DNA of 64,000 nt from positions 62,001 through 126,000 of the forward strand of contig JBBHKE010003514.1 in the NCBI GenBank assembly GCA_037447655.1, in the 5' to 3' direction. Under the pieces are notes generated by a model. That model had not been told where the DNA came from. It searched no databases and saw nothing but the letters and a program-made list of their open reading frames with translations. The stretch comes from Zygnema cylindricum. Lineage: Eukaryota > Streptophyta > Zygnematophyceae > Zygnematales > Zygnemataceae. Made by a program: the position numbers and the translations under genes. This document shows, piece after piece, positions 1 to 11,300 of the stretch; within the stretch, counting starts at the first letter, position 1, and every line of letters begins with the position of its first letter.

Positions 1-1723
1 TTTATACCCCCCCCCTCCCTCCTCTCCCTCCCCGACCAATAATTATCGGCAATTTTTTTTGTTGGTTTCGGAGCGATATATCAGGACCCCTCACTGTTCG
101 ATAACCAGTAATATCGGTTATCGGATTTATCGCAAGAAAACTTTATCCGATACACAACACTATAATGTTTACACATTATAAAACTAAATTGCCAAGTAAT
201 AATATGTAGCTGTATTAAGTTTTCCCACTCGATTTCCTTCCTGTAAACTCGTACTAAAACTTGATTTTTCGTTAGCAAACATTCATGTCCGTATTGTGGT
301 GAGTTTCTGTTGAGAATCACATTATGCAAAAATCGATACTACCATGTGGCCATTCACTTCTTCAACTTGTCAAAAATCTCACATACGCAAATATAAACTA
401 TTGAGCCAGATATGCATAAGTTACCAGTTATTCAGAAAATTCCGCACTTCATATTTGTTATCCAAAACATTGTGTTGGGTTGTTTTGGTGTATTTTTAGG
501 ATATTTTATCCAATTATTCAGTAGATTATGTACAACCTTTATTATGTTCTTTTAAAAGTTGAAACATCCATTAGATTTGCGACTAGCGACAGCTGCAGAC
601 TTAAGTTGACTTCCCATCTCCTTTCATGGATGAAGAAGAGACAAAATGTTTGCACATTTGTATAAGACATATTGTTAGTAGGTATTTTTATTATTTACAT
701 ATCGTATTCACATATTTACACGACCAACTATAATTCCTGGTTCAACTGCAACACCGATCCACTCTAAACGAAATAGAAGTCCACCCATCTTCCCTTTCTA
801 ATTATTATCCATTTAAAGGTGAAACACAAAGATTAATTTCACTCAAGGTCCCACCATAAAGAGACAAAATGTTTGCCGATCTTTATGAGACATATTGTAA
901 TACATATTTTTAGTATTTAAATATTGTTCAAAAGTTTTTTTTTCATATTTACATATATACATGACCAACTATAGTTCCGATTTCGACTGCAACACAAATC
1001 CACTCATAAACGAATAGAAGTCCACCGATCTTTCCGTCTTCTTTATCGTTTAGTTGTTGTTATTTTTTAAGTGAAACTCCAGATTTATTTCACTCAAGGT
1101 CCCACCATATTCATCTACTAATTAATACATATATGAGGTCATAAAAGATGCACATATACAAATTGTTAAAGCACTTCAGATTTGAAACAAGGCGTCAAAC
1201 ATGCATCATCAATCACTTTTATTTCCTAAAAAACGAAATTATAATCCACAACTTGCAACACATAGAAACCGGATACACCGTAAAATGTGATACACCATAA
1301 TTGCTGATGCACCATTTTTGTTCTAAGCTTTGACATCGAGAAAAGAGAATATATGCTCACTTATCACATGAAAAACGATCGGAAAAAAAAATGAAACTCT
1401 TTACATTTGAACCTTGATGGCGAAAGGAAAGAAAGAAAGGAAAGAAAGAAAGGACATTAAGAAAGTGCCTTGTCACAAGACACTCCTAAAGCACAAACCT
1501 CTACATCTCTTGAATCCATGGATGTGGGGATTGTGAACAACTCTCGATTATGCATCCGCCATTAGAGGACACCTCGGATAATCATTGAAGAAGAAGAGGC
1601 GGAACAGGGATTGGCGAATAGAGAGGAGAAAAAACGAGAGAAGAAATAAAACCTAGGATTGGCGAATAGAGAAGAAAAAAACGAGAGAAAAAAAAACGAG
1701 AGAAGAAATAAAACCTAAATTGC
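1..1723. other. AT-rich 3' flank of the NDUFB8-like gene, with tandem duplications
   Basis: No coding region could be supported here. About 637-858 and 859-1110 are two diverged copies of one roughly 230-bp unit; both contain agacaaaatgtttgc, a ccaactata..ttc block and end in ttcactcaaggtcccacca. A second short tandem duplication lies at about 1610-1710 (ggattggcgaatagagaag followed by aaaacgagag), just beyond the stop codon of the minus-strand gene, so it probably falls in its 3' UTR or just downstream. Confidence 0.5.
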
Positions 1724-1786
1724 TCAAGCGTCGGGGTCTCCACCAAGCTCTACTCGCAGATTGTCATATGGATATTCCCGAGGAGT
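1724..1786 (-). CDS. NDUFB8: NDUFB8-like exon 4 (C-terminus)
   Basis: Twenty codons plus TGA after acceptor tcatgcag. It encodes TPREYPYDNLRVELGGDPDA, which matches the conserved C-terminus of the plant protein almost residue for residue. This short exon settles the identity of the gene. Confidence 0.9.
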   Translation of the reverse strand, partial: TPREYPYDNLRVELGGDPDA

Positions 1787-4768
1787 CTGCATGACATAAG
1801 AAAACCATAGAAGGAACATAACGACTTTCTTAAGCATAATTCCTATCAGTCAAAATTGGAGTGTACATAAACAAAAGAGGTGAAACGTACAAAGAATCCC
1901 ACAAAAATTATATTTCCAAAAAATAAAACTTAGTTTGTTTTGGATACACTCAGGTCAATGTTGAATAACTTAACCATGAAAACATCGACCCAAGAGTCGA
2001 CCCTAGAGTTGTCTTCATGATTAATTAGGAGTCAAGGACAGAGCCTTGAATTGAGATAAAACATCCTCAAATAATAAACACAGAAGAAAACTTAAATGCT
2101 TAAAAAAGGAAAAACTAAAAACAAAAAAAATACTTACAAAGGGTACTCGTGAAGCCTTGTCATTCCATGCTGCGAGACAGCCTAGGGTTATGAAAAGTCC
2201 AAATCCTCCACCGAGCATACCCAGGGCTCCATACTGCAAAAAAAGCATCTCCCATACAAGAAATAAACCACAAAATAAACCCCAAAATAAATCCTGACAT
2301 GTAGTCCCTTTCAAAACATAAATTGTAAACTAAATTCCCTCCAAAATATAAAAACATGGATGAAAACCTTTGTCAATTTGAATACAAAGAAAGCACTTTT
2401 TCTGTCCAAATGTCGATGCTTTAAAAGTAATCCGTGGTAATTCACATCTTAAGAGGATATGCAAAATGCCAGTGTGGTATCCATAATAAAACGGCAAAAG
2501 GAAAAAAAAAATGATTATTATTATTATCATGAGCATATGAAAACCATCATCATGGTGATGATGAAGCCACGAAGGAGAAAGTCTCCCAAGGTGGGTAGCC
2601 AAAAGAGCTGTAAATTTAAAAACTTGCGTTAAAATAAAAAAAGAAAAGAGCATCAGCTGTAGTTTTACGAATGTTGCGTCGAAGTAAAAAAAGGAGAAGA
2701 GAACTCACGTCACTGATGTGTGGTAAGATGTGATCAATTGCTGGTTCAGGATTGGCTGTACCATCATCCCATATTAATTCGTGATCTTCAGGAAGCTGCA
2801 CAGCACTAGCAAAAGATTATGAGTTCAAGTTGTTTAGAAAACGAAAGTGGTCGGCATAAAAAAACACCAATAGACTTAAAATGAACAAAAAATCTTTAAG
2901 AGAAACATATAACCGGGAAAATGCAGATTGCTTGACTCTACGGATCAAGGATTTGTTTAAAAACAATAAGTGAACACTTGAACGTTCACTAGATCCAACA
3001 ATTATAAGTTCGACACAAATTCATCCATGATCTGCAAAATGTATGCACTATCTTCACAAAACTCAAGAGTGCGAAAACTATTTTTGAAGTCTTGTTCCAC
3101 AGCTGAAGAACTTTAGTCAATTTGTGTATGTACGAATTTTAAGACCTCAAATATGTATTCACTAGTAGATGCCTGTGGTGGAATGTTGAGCGGTATTAAA
3201 ATTGTACACATGCCCATACAAGTGACACATGCAATAAGAGTGGATAACTTGCTAGTCATGGAAAGTGCAGCTACCTTTCAACAACTGAACCTCTTGTAAG
3301 GAAACCTATCCTACAACAACTACCTCCACAAATTTTGTCTTCATTTGCAAAACATATTCTTTGACATATTCTTACTTTCCTCCAAACTCTTAACCCTTAG
3401 CTTCCAACTTTTGTTTACAAAGGGCTTAGCTCCTTGCGTGGTACACGTGGTACTAAGCGCAAGCCAAAAGATACAGATACAATTGGCCAACTAGTTGAGA
3501 TGGTCAGGGGAAGTTTTTTTTTTTTTTGTTTTTATGAAAAATGCTGTGTAAGCACTTGTTAAGCTTTCCCTGAAATGTTTTAACTTGTTAAGATTTCACT
3601 AAAATATTTTAAGTTGTCAAGCTTTCACTAGACTATTTTGACTTGTTAGGCTATCACTTAAATAATTGGACTTGTTTAGCTTTTAAGCTTTCACGAAAAT
3701 ATTTCGAACTAGACCATTACACGCCACACGCCGTGAAATGATTGGCTTGGTCGCTTAACTTGGTACTAACAAGGCGGGCAAGAGGATACTAGAATTAATA
3801 GCAGTATTCTTTGACCATTGACTGTATCACAGATGAGGATAAATCCATACTTACCTCCACATCTGACTTATTTCTTGTCTCAATAACACAAAAAAATTGA
3901 CCCCAAAGTTGTCATCTAAGTTATACTTGTAGATGAATATACCTGATGGGGTGATAATGCTACCGAAGCTTTACTTTCAACACCCGCGCAAATTTCTTCA
4001 ACAAAATTACCATATGACCTGCTTCTGACCTAAAATTCTGCACATATCGAGATTTTTCAAAATGTATTGTGTATCTCAAACTTCACAGCATAGTTTAACG
4101 CCTTTGCCTAAATGCCTGTCTAATGTGCTCAGAATTCTATTTACTAAATGAAATCTATTTTGTGTTCATTACCGGCATTGCCGTCCCTTTGACCTAAATC
4201 CAGGATGCTTTAGCAAAACCAAGGAACCTTTATCGTTTACGCAAACTTTAGAAGATTTTTATATTACTGGATGAAATGTCTTAACGGACTCTCTCGCTCC
4301 CCTGTCCCTCTGCCCCTCTGTCGCTCTGTCTCTCCCCCTCTCGCTCTCCCCTCTTCCCTTTTCTCCCACTCTCCCTCACAAATATATATATTTTGTCAGC
4401 ATCAGAACCCTAATATAATTTTTTGCAGGTTGCTTACAATGCCAGTTGAAGAAAATTTATGAATTGATTCACACTATTTGTGGTAAACAAAATAGCTTCT
4501 TGGAAATCTTACAAACTCTTAAAACAATAAAATATTTAAAAGAGCAAAAAAAAATAAAAAATCCTTCAAATATATAAAAAAAATGTGTATTTCAAATAAA
4601 CAACAGTGGATAGAGAAAGAAAAAAATGATGGACATTGTAAAACTTACTGGTTGTGAGGGAGGAGGGAGAGTCCCAACAGGACGGCCCATCCCTCCTCTG
4701 ATCATATGATTCGAGGAGACTAACCGACGACTCATAGACGTCGCAAGGAGTCGCATAGGAGTCGCCAT
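1724..4768 (-). CDS. NDUFB8: NADH:ubiquinone oxidoreductase NDUFB8/ASHI-like subunit, complete 4-exon gene
   Basis: Accessory subunit of the membrane arm of mitochondrial respiratory complex I. Joining 4649-4768, 2709-2795, 2138-2233 and 1724-1786 on the minus strand gives 366 nt, 121 aa plus stop, close to the roughly 125 aa I recall for the plant protein. All three introns are GT-AG and phase 0. Residues 1-40 are Arg/Ser-rich without acids, as in a mitochondrial presequence. Then come HELIWDDGTANPEP (family form ELMWDNGT.FPEP), a single hydrophobic helix (about residues 72-90, GALGMLGGGFGLFITLG), the conserved NDKASRVPF, and the C-terminal TPREYPYDNLRVELGG. These match the plant NDUFB8 family in order. 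The start is the first ATG of the presequence exon. The gene is divergent from RPA1, with about 1.27 kb between start codons. The family assignment is from remembered conserved motifs. Confidence 0.88.
2138..2233 (-). CDS. NDUFB8: NDUFB8-like exon 3 (membrane helix)
   Basis: Thirty-two codons between acceptor tttttgcag and donor gtaagtatt. It encodes YGALGMLGGGFGLFITLG and ends NDKASRVPF, the transmembrane helix and the most conserved motif of the plant family. Confidence 0.9.
2709..2795 (-). CDS. NDUFB8: NDUFB8-like exon 2
   Basis: Twenty-nine codons between acceptor ctgtgcag and donor gtgagttc, phase 0 at both ends. It encodes LPEDHELIWDDGTANPEP followed by AIDHILPHISD, the conserved soluble segment before the membrane helix. 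The intron upstream (2796-4648) is 1.85 kb and shows no other coding segment. Confidence 0.88.
4649..4768 (-). CDS. NDUFB8: NDUFB8-like exon 1 (presequence)
   Basis: Forty codons from ATG (4768-4766) to CCA before the donor gtaagt. The peptide starts MATPMRLLATSMSRRL and has several Arg, several Ser/Thr and no Asp or Glu, which is typical of a mitochondrial targeting peptide. An overlapping plus-strand ORF that starts inside this exon is a shadow. Confidence 0.8.
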
Positions 4769-6043
4769 GGCCGATACTTCCTTCCCAGTTTTTTTTTGTG
4801 TTAGGTTAAATCTCCTCCTTCCCTCTTTCAGTTTTTCCTATAGGTTGTGCCTCTTCCACATTCCCCAATCTTATTTGAAAACCGTACAGCTTATCGTACA
4901 TTCGTACAGGTCATACATTGAATATTTGAATATCAATATTGTACAAAAATTTACTGTAGGACAGACGTAAAGTACAGTCCTGTAATATAGAGTCCCGTTT
5001 AGCTGCATAACTATTAACATAGAAATCCATGGGTCCGTTTCACAATCCCGTAGTACATTTCTATGTCGTGATGTATAGATAAATAGTTATAGTTCTGCCC
5101 AGGCTATTTTCAACGCTAATAAATAGAGCTAGCCGTTTCGCTGTCCAGCTAAAATCTACTGCGGTACATAGAACCTGTTCTTTTCAACAGGGCAACTCTT
5201 CGCTTACACCACGTTTCGTTATTAGCGTCAAAGACACTACATCTGTATCCCTAAATGTGTATCTCTAAACTTAAAATAGTGTTGACGAAACTTACTTCTG
5301 TTTTCTCAGCGCAGATTATTTAAACGGTTAATTTAGCCACGTCATACACAATTAAATTAGCATTTCATAACGCTTACGAACCCCGTGCAAATGACTTCTT
5401 GATTCTACTACTGTAACGATTCACGGCTCACTGTAATGTACTACAGTACAGTGCTGCACAGTACACCGTGCATTTCTATTAGTGTTAATATTTTTTTCAC
5501 ATTTAAGACATATTTTCTCCGTACACACTTGTCCGATTCTCAAATGGAGACCGCCAATTCGTAAGGTGAAAATCTTGATTTTCAATCTCAACCGTCAGAT
5601 CTGTAATCCAACAAGTGTGTACGAAGAAAAGATGCTTGCTTAACACTAATAGGCGAATAGCATACACGGTGTAGTTTATAGCACGAAATGTGCATATATC
5701 TGAAAAGCCGAAAACTCGAAGCGTTTAAACGGAAAGTACGCGGTGTACCGTACCGTACGGTTTAATTGAAACGCCTATACTGCACTGTACTGTACTGTAG
5801 TGAAACTCGAGATTTGAGAATTTGGTAAAAGCTTTGAAACCTCCCAAAGTTTCTAAAAAGTTTCAAAAAAGGTTTAAAAAAGGTTCAAAATTGTTTCAAA
5901 GGTTTCAAATTCATTGCACCGAAAACCTTTTCCTTTTGACGGAGGCCGGTAAAACAATATAGGTGTACGGACTGAAAGAAAGAGAGCATATGTGATTTTT
6001 TTTTGTTTTTTGTCTTTTTCGGAAGCGATAAGAAGCCGTCATC
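4769..6043. promoter_or_regulatory. Divergent intergenic region between the NDUFB8-like gene and RPA1
   Basis: About 1.27 kb separates the two start codons, so promoters of both genes must lie here or be shared. It contains an inverted-repeat element (5462-5673) and GTAC-rich palindromic stretches (for example cgtaccgtaccgtacgg near 5745 and ctgtactgtactgtag near 5785), which look like transposon debris. I see no clear TATA box placed for either gene. Confidence 0.4.
5462..5673. mobile_element. Foldback MITE, copy 1 (about 212 bp)
   Basis: The ends are inverted: it begins tacaccgtgcatttctatta and ends aatagcatacacggtgta. Inside, catattttctccgtacaca on the left pairs with gtgtacgaagaaaagatg on the right, so nearly the whole element folds into a hairpin. 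The same structure recurs at 12484-12685, 34095-34304 and 36512-36730. There is no coding capacity, so it is non-autonomous. The superfamily is unknown. Confidence 0.75.
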
Positions 6044-6067
6044 ATGAGCAAGGTTGGGCGTAAGGAG
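6044..6067 (+). CDS. RPA1: RPA1 exon 1 (tentative start)
   Basis: The exon at 7144 opens in phase 0 without an upstream in-frame ATG, so a short 5' exon is needed. ATG at 6044 is the best candidate: it encodes MSKVGRKE and could splice at gag|gttcgt (6067) or at aag|gttggg (6052), both phase 0. The stronger-looking gcgtaagg donor at 6060 is the wrong phase. Pol I subunits have very short leaders before the conserved VGSVAFG block, so the length fits. Confidence 0.35.
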
Positions 6068-8297
6068 GTTCGTCTTTTCTTGCACCTTTTTTTTTGTTTG
6101 TCTTTTTGCTGATTTCTAGGTTTTTGTTATGTCTATATGTTACAATGTTAAGTTTTTTGTAGGTTTTTTTTTTTTTTTTGAATTTTCTGGTCTGTTTTTT
6201 AGGGCTTTATGAGTGTTTGGAGGTTTATTAGTGTTTTCATTTTTTTTCCAATGACTTTTTGAAAGATATGTTTTTTTTTAAGGAGTTTATTAGTGGTTTC
6301 ATTTTTTTTCAATAATTTTTTCAAAGATGTGTTTTTTTTTTTTTAATTATATATTTTTTTGTTGGTAGCAAGCTGGCTATTTCAGGGTTTTGTCTGTTCT
6401 GCCTCCTCCCCCGCCCCCCCCACTTCCCCTTTCTAACCCTTTGTTATCTTTTTCTTTTTAAATAGTTATTTTCCATCATTAATAATTCAAAATTCAATTT
6501 TTAATAATCAATTACATCCTTTTCCAGAGATATTTGGGGTTTTTCAGTGTTTAGAGTTTTTCAGGATTTAGGGTTTTCAGGATTTGTGATTTTTAGGATT
6601 TTGGGTTTTTCAGGATTTTTCTCAGTTCTCCTCCTTTTTCCACAGTATCTTTCCTCTATTTTTTAATTTTCCCAATTTTCCTTTTTCAATTTTTTATTTT
6701 TTATAATTTTCATGCATTTTTCTAATTCTCATTTATTTTCCTAATTTTCATTTATTTTCCCAATTCACATTCAATTTCCTAATATTTTCCTAATTTTTCT
6801 TTATTTTCCCGCCTGTTTGGAGACACCTAAAAAATTACCAAAACCCTTATCTCCTTTTCCGATTTTCTTTCCCCTCTCCTTATCCCCCCCTTTTTTTTTT
6901 TTTGAAGGTGGGATCCGTGGCATTTGGAAACCCCTTAAAAAACCCCCTTAAAAAAAACCCCTTAAAAAAACCCCTTACAAAACCCCCTTACCCCTTAAAA
7001 AACCCCTTGAAAAAACCCCCTTAAAAAAATCCCTTCAAAAATACCTTTAACCCCCTCAAAAACCCTAAAATTTTAAAAACCCTAATCTCCTCCTCCTCCT
7101 CTTCCTCCTCTTTTTCCTTCTTCTTTCTTCTTTTCTTCCTCAGTTGGTGGTAACGGAGGTGGGATCCGTGGCGTTTGGCGTTTTCGATGAGGACGAAATC
7201 CACGCTATTAGCGCCAAACGAATCACGAGTCACGTCCTGTTTGACAACCTGAGGAATGCGGTGAAGGACGGGCTCTACGACCCGGCCATGGGGCCACTGG
7301 AGGGAGGAGCAAAGTGAGGAGGGGGGGGAGAGGGAGGGAGGGAGAGGGAGGGAGGGTGGGGGAGGTTGGGGGAGGGAGGGAGGGGGGAGGGGAAGAGGTG
7401 GGTTTTTGAAAAATTGAAGAATTCGGTGAAGGACGGGCTCTACGACCCGGCCATGGGGCCGCTGGAGGGAGGAGCAAAGTGAGGAGGGGGGGGAGAGGGA
7501 GGGAGGGAGAGGGAGGGAGGGTGGGGGAGGTTGGGGGAGGGAGGGAGGGGGGAGGGGAAGAGGTGGGTTTTTGAAAAATTGAAGAATTCGGTGAAGGATG
7601 GGCTTTACGATCCAGCCATGGGGCCGCTGGAGGGAGGAGCAAAGTGAGGAGGGGGGGGGAGAGAGGGAGGGAGAGGGAGGGGGAGGGAGCGGGAGGGTGG
7701 GGGGAGGGGGAGGGGGGGGGGGGAAGGGGGAGGTGGAGGGTGGTTGAAAAATAGAAGAATGCAGTTAAGGACGGGCTCTATGATCCGGCCATGGGACCGT
7801 TGGTGGGAGGAGCAAAGTGAGGGGGGGGGGGGGAGAGGGAGGGAGGGAGGGAGGTGGGTTTTTAACATTTCAAAGAATTTGCTATGACGCAGCCATGGGG
7901 CCACAGGAGTGCAGATCAAAGAGGGGAAAGGGGGAGGAGGGAGTGGGAGTGGGAGTGGGAGAGGGAGGGGGTGGGAGGGAAGGGGAGGGAGGAAGGAAAG
8001 CAGTTTGGGGAGGTGGGTTTCTGAAAATTCAAAGAATTTGGTGAAGGATGGAGGAAAGGAAGGTTAAGGGACAGGAGAAGAGAGAGAGGGGGAGAGGGGG
8101 GGGGAGGAAGGGAATGGAGAGAGGTTGGTTTTTGACAGTTTGAAGAGTCAGGTGTGGGAGAGGAAAAGGGAAAGGGAGTGGGAGAAGGGGAGTTAGGGCA
8201 GGGAGGGAGGGAAGTACGCAATAGCAATAATAGCAACCCTATAACATTTTTTGTCTATTGTGACCCCCGCTAATAATGGTGTAAAAGCCCCCCCCTT

Positions 8298-8347
<50 letters not shown>

Positions 8348-11300
8348 GCATGACCCACACTAACAGCAGTTTGTTGCTATTACTGGCGGCAAAGCTGCGA
8401 GACTTGTCGTTTTTTTTTTTTAAATGTCCCGGTCATTTTGGTCACATCGACCTCTCTCTCTCCCTCCCTCTAGTCCCTATCCACTCTAATAACAGTGCCG
8501 TGTTGTGGTGACAGCTGCGAGACTTGCCGCTTGCCTTACAGCAGCTGTCCCGGTCACTTCGGTCACATCGACCTCGCCCTCCCTGTCTACAATCCTCTCC
8601 TCTTTCCGGTTCTTTTCAAACTGCTGCAACGCCTCTGTTTCAACTGTCACCATTTCAAAATGACGACGGAAAGGGTAGGACGATATACTAAAATCCAACT
8701 CTAATTTTTGGCCGATGACACGTGTTTTATGCTGCACTAAGTTTAGGACCACGGAGTCTATTTTGATTTTTTGAGAGCTACTAGCTACACACTTTTTGGA
8801 CCCTTTTTTTAACCCTAATTTCTGGACCCTTTTTGAATCAACCCTTAAAACTCTAAATAACTCAAAAAAGCCCTAGAAAAACCCTAAAAAGATGTATATG
8901 GTTTGGACCACACTGCAATCTACCATAATCACTGCATTATTTAGAAGGAAAGTGCTTTTGGAGAATATTGGGGTAGATGCAAAAAACCTGTTTTTGATAT
9001 TTGACAGTAGGATCAGATGCAGGTTTTTAAGTATAAATTTGAAAAAACATATGAAATTGGCAAAACCTTCAAGGAGATGAAAGAAAACAGAAAAAAAAAA
9101 AGAAGACAGCAAAAAGTGTAATAGAATAAAAGCTAGAAAAATTGGGCGTATTTTGTGGTTTTAGTATGTAAATACTATATACAACCGTATGGACCCCGAT
9201 GAATAGTTAAACACGTATATTATACACCTATTTGGACATGTTTCACTGTAAAATAATTATTGTTTAAATACCCTTTGCACGAAAACGTACGTTAATGAAC
9301 CCGAGATACTGTAGCTGAAAGCTTTATCGAAAACGTCAAAGCAAAAAGTTGCAAAACTTCTGTGACTTCAATGACTTGGAAATCCTCTTTACTGTCGGAT
9401 GAAGTTTTATCCAATGGTGGACGCCCAAATAATAATCGGTTACAGCAGATACTGCACTTAACCCTAGAATTGTCCCATTTGAAGGTTCATCCATCGGTGG
9501 CTGTCAAAACATAAGAGGTCCTATTGTCGACTAGCCTTAACCCTAAAAAATTCCTGAATATTTGGCGGGATTGACGAATGTCACACGCGTACGAATATTT
9601 GTTACTTTTTTCTAAAAATGCCGAATACCGGTGACTATTCATCCTACACTTCAAAATGTGGACGGTGCGGTTAGAAAACACTGGAACCAACCCTAATTTT
9701 TGGACTACACCTATTTTTACTCTTAAGTTCAGGACATTTATACTATTTTTTACATTAAGGACTCCGCCTTTTTTACACTAAGCTTAATATGCTACACCTC
9801 GAATTGTAATTAGAGTAAAGTAAAAATTAGAGTAAAAAAAACAAAAAAAACAATTAGAGTTATGAACGCTAATTTGTGTGATAGAACTTTTTCACAGAGG
9901 AAGTTTACTCTAATTTATTTAAGTACTCTATATTGGGTTATGTCGGCAATAATTATCCGCGCTGTAATTATGAACACTAAATTACGTAGACGTACAAAAT
10001 CTGTCAGTCTGTACAGTTTGACGTCATTATGACGTTAGTACTATTTGTCGCGCTGAATGTCAGTTAATGTTCACACTGACGACGATGCTGTCGACAAACG
10101 GGAGTTATGCGAACGGCTTTTTTTCGATGTGATTAATTTTTTGTTTAGTGCGATTTCACGTGCGAGCGCGATTCTATTAAATCATTATTTGTACCTTTTT
10201 ATTTATAAAAGTACAATTTTGCACGGTCGAACGTCGTCCATATTCCACACTATTTAAAACCAACCTATATTATAATTTTTTACGCTAATTAAATCTTACC
10301 TTAAATAGAATAATGAAAAATTTAGAATCATTTACTCTATTTAAGAGTCTATTGATAGAGTCGCAATTTAGGGCGACCGAATTAGCGTTATTTACTCTAA
10401 TTACGATTCGCGGTGTAGTTTACACTTAAGTTTAGATCCACACCTACTTTTACACTAATTAACCTAACCTCAGTATATTTTACACTAGCCACACTAAATT
10501 TTACACTAACCACATTGAGTTTTAAACCAACCACATTAGATGTGGACTAACCACACTAAGTCTTAGACCAACCACACTAATTTTTCCACTAACCACACTA
10601 ATCTTACACTTCAAATTGCCATCTGAATAGGTAGGAAAGCACTGGCAGCAACCTTAATTTTTGAACCACACCCATTTTGACACTGGTGGCCTCTTTCTAA
10701 ATAGTGTTATCAACACCAATTTATGATTTTGGGTCAGAGAAAGAAATGCTCAACTCTTATAACGACGAGCAATGTATTTTTTAGGAAGGAAATTTGGGAG
10801 GTACACAGTGAATTGCTATTAGTGTTAATAATTAGTGTAAAGAAACAATTAGTGTTATTAACTCTATTTTGGGTTCAAGGCCCTAATGCCAACAAAACAT
10901 TAGCGCTTATCTATACATCTAACACTAATTTGGATACACATTCCCATAATGTAGCAGCTATTGGCTGCGTTCACATAGTTGACATTTGAACATGTGCGAA
11001 CAGATTCGCGTGATTTTCTCCCGGTCTTTATTACTACGAATCAGATCTGAGGGCGCTTTCCCATGGCAGCGCCACTCCGTCTGGACGCCGTTATCTAACG
11101 CTTTTTCTGTACGTTTGTACGTAAAAACAAGCAGTTTTAGTACGGACTGAACATTTCGTACACTACACTATTTAAAAATCGCCCAAATTAGAGTCATTGG
11201 CTCTAATTAAACTTTACATATATTAGCGTAAAGAAAAAAAATAGAATTATTAATTCTATTTTAGGTTCGAGGGTCAAAAATTGGGGGCGCCGAATTAGTG

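Noticed and set aside
4767-4970. Plus-strand ORF starting MADTSF
   Set aside because: It opens within the palindromic ccatgg at the NDUFB8-like start codon and has no motif; the minus-strand exon is the supported gene.
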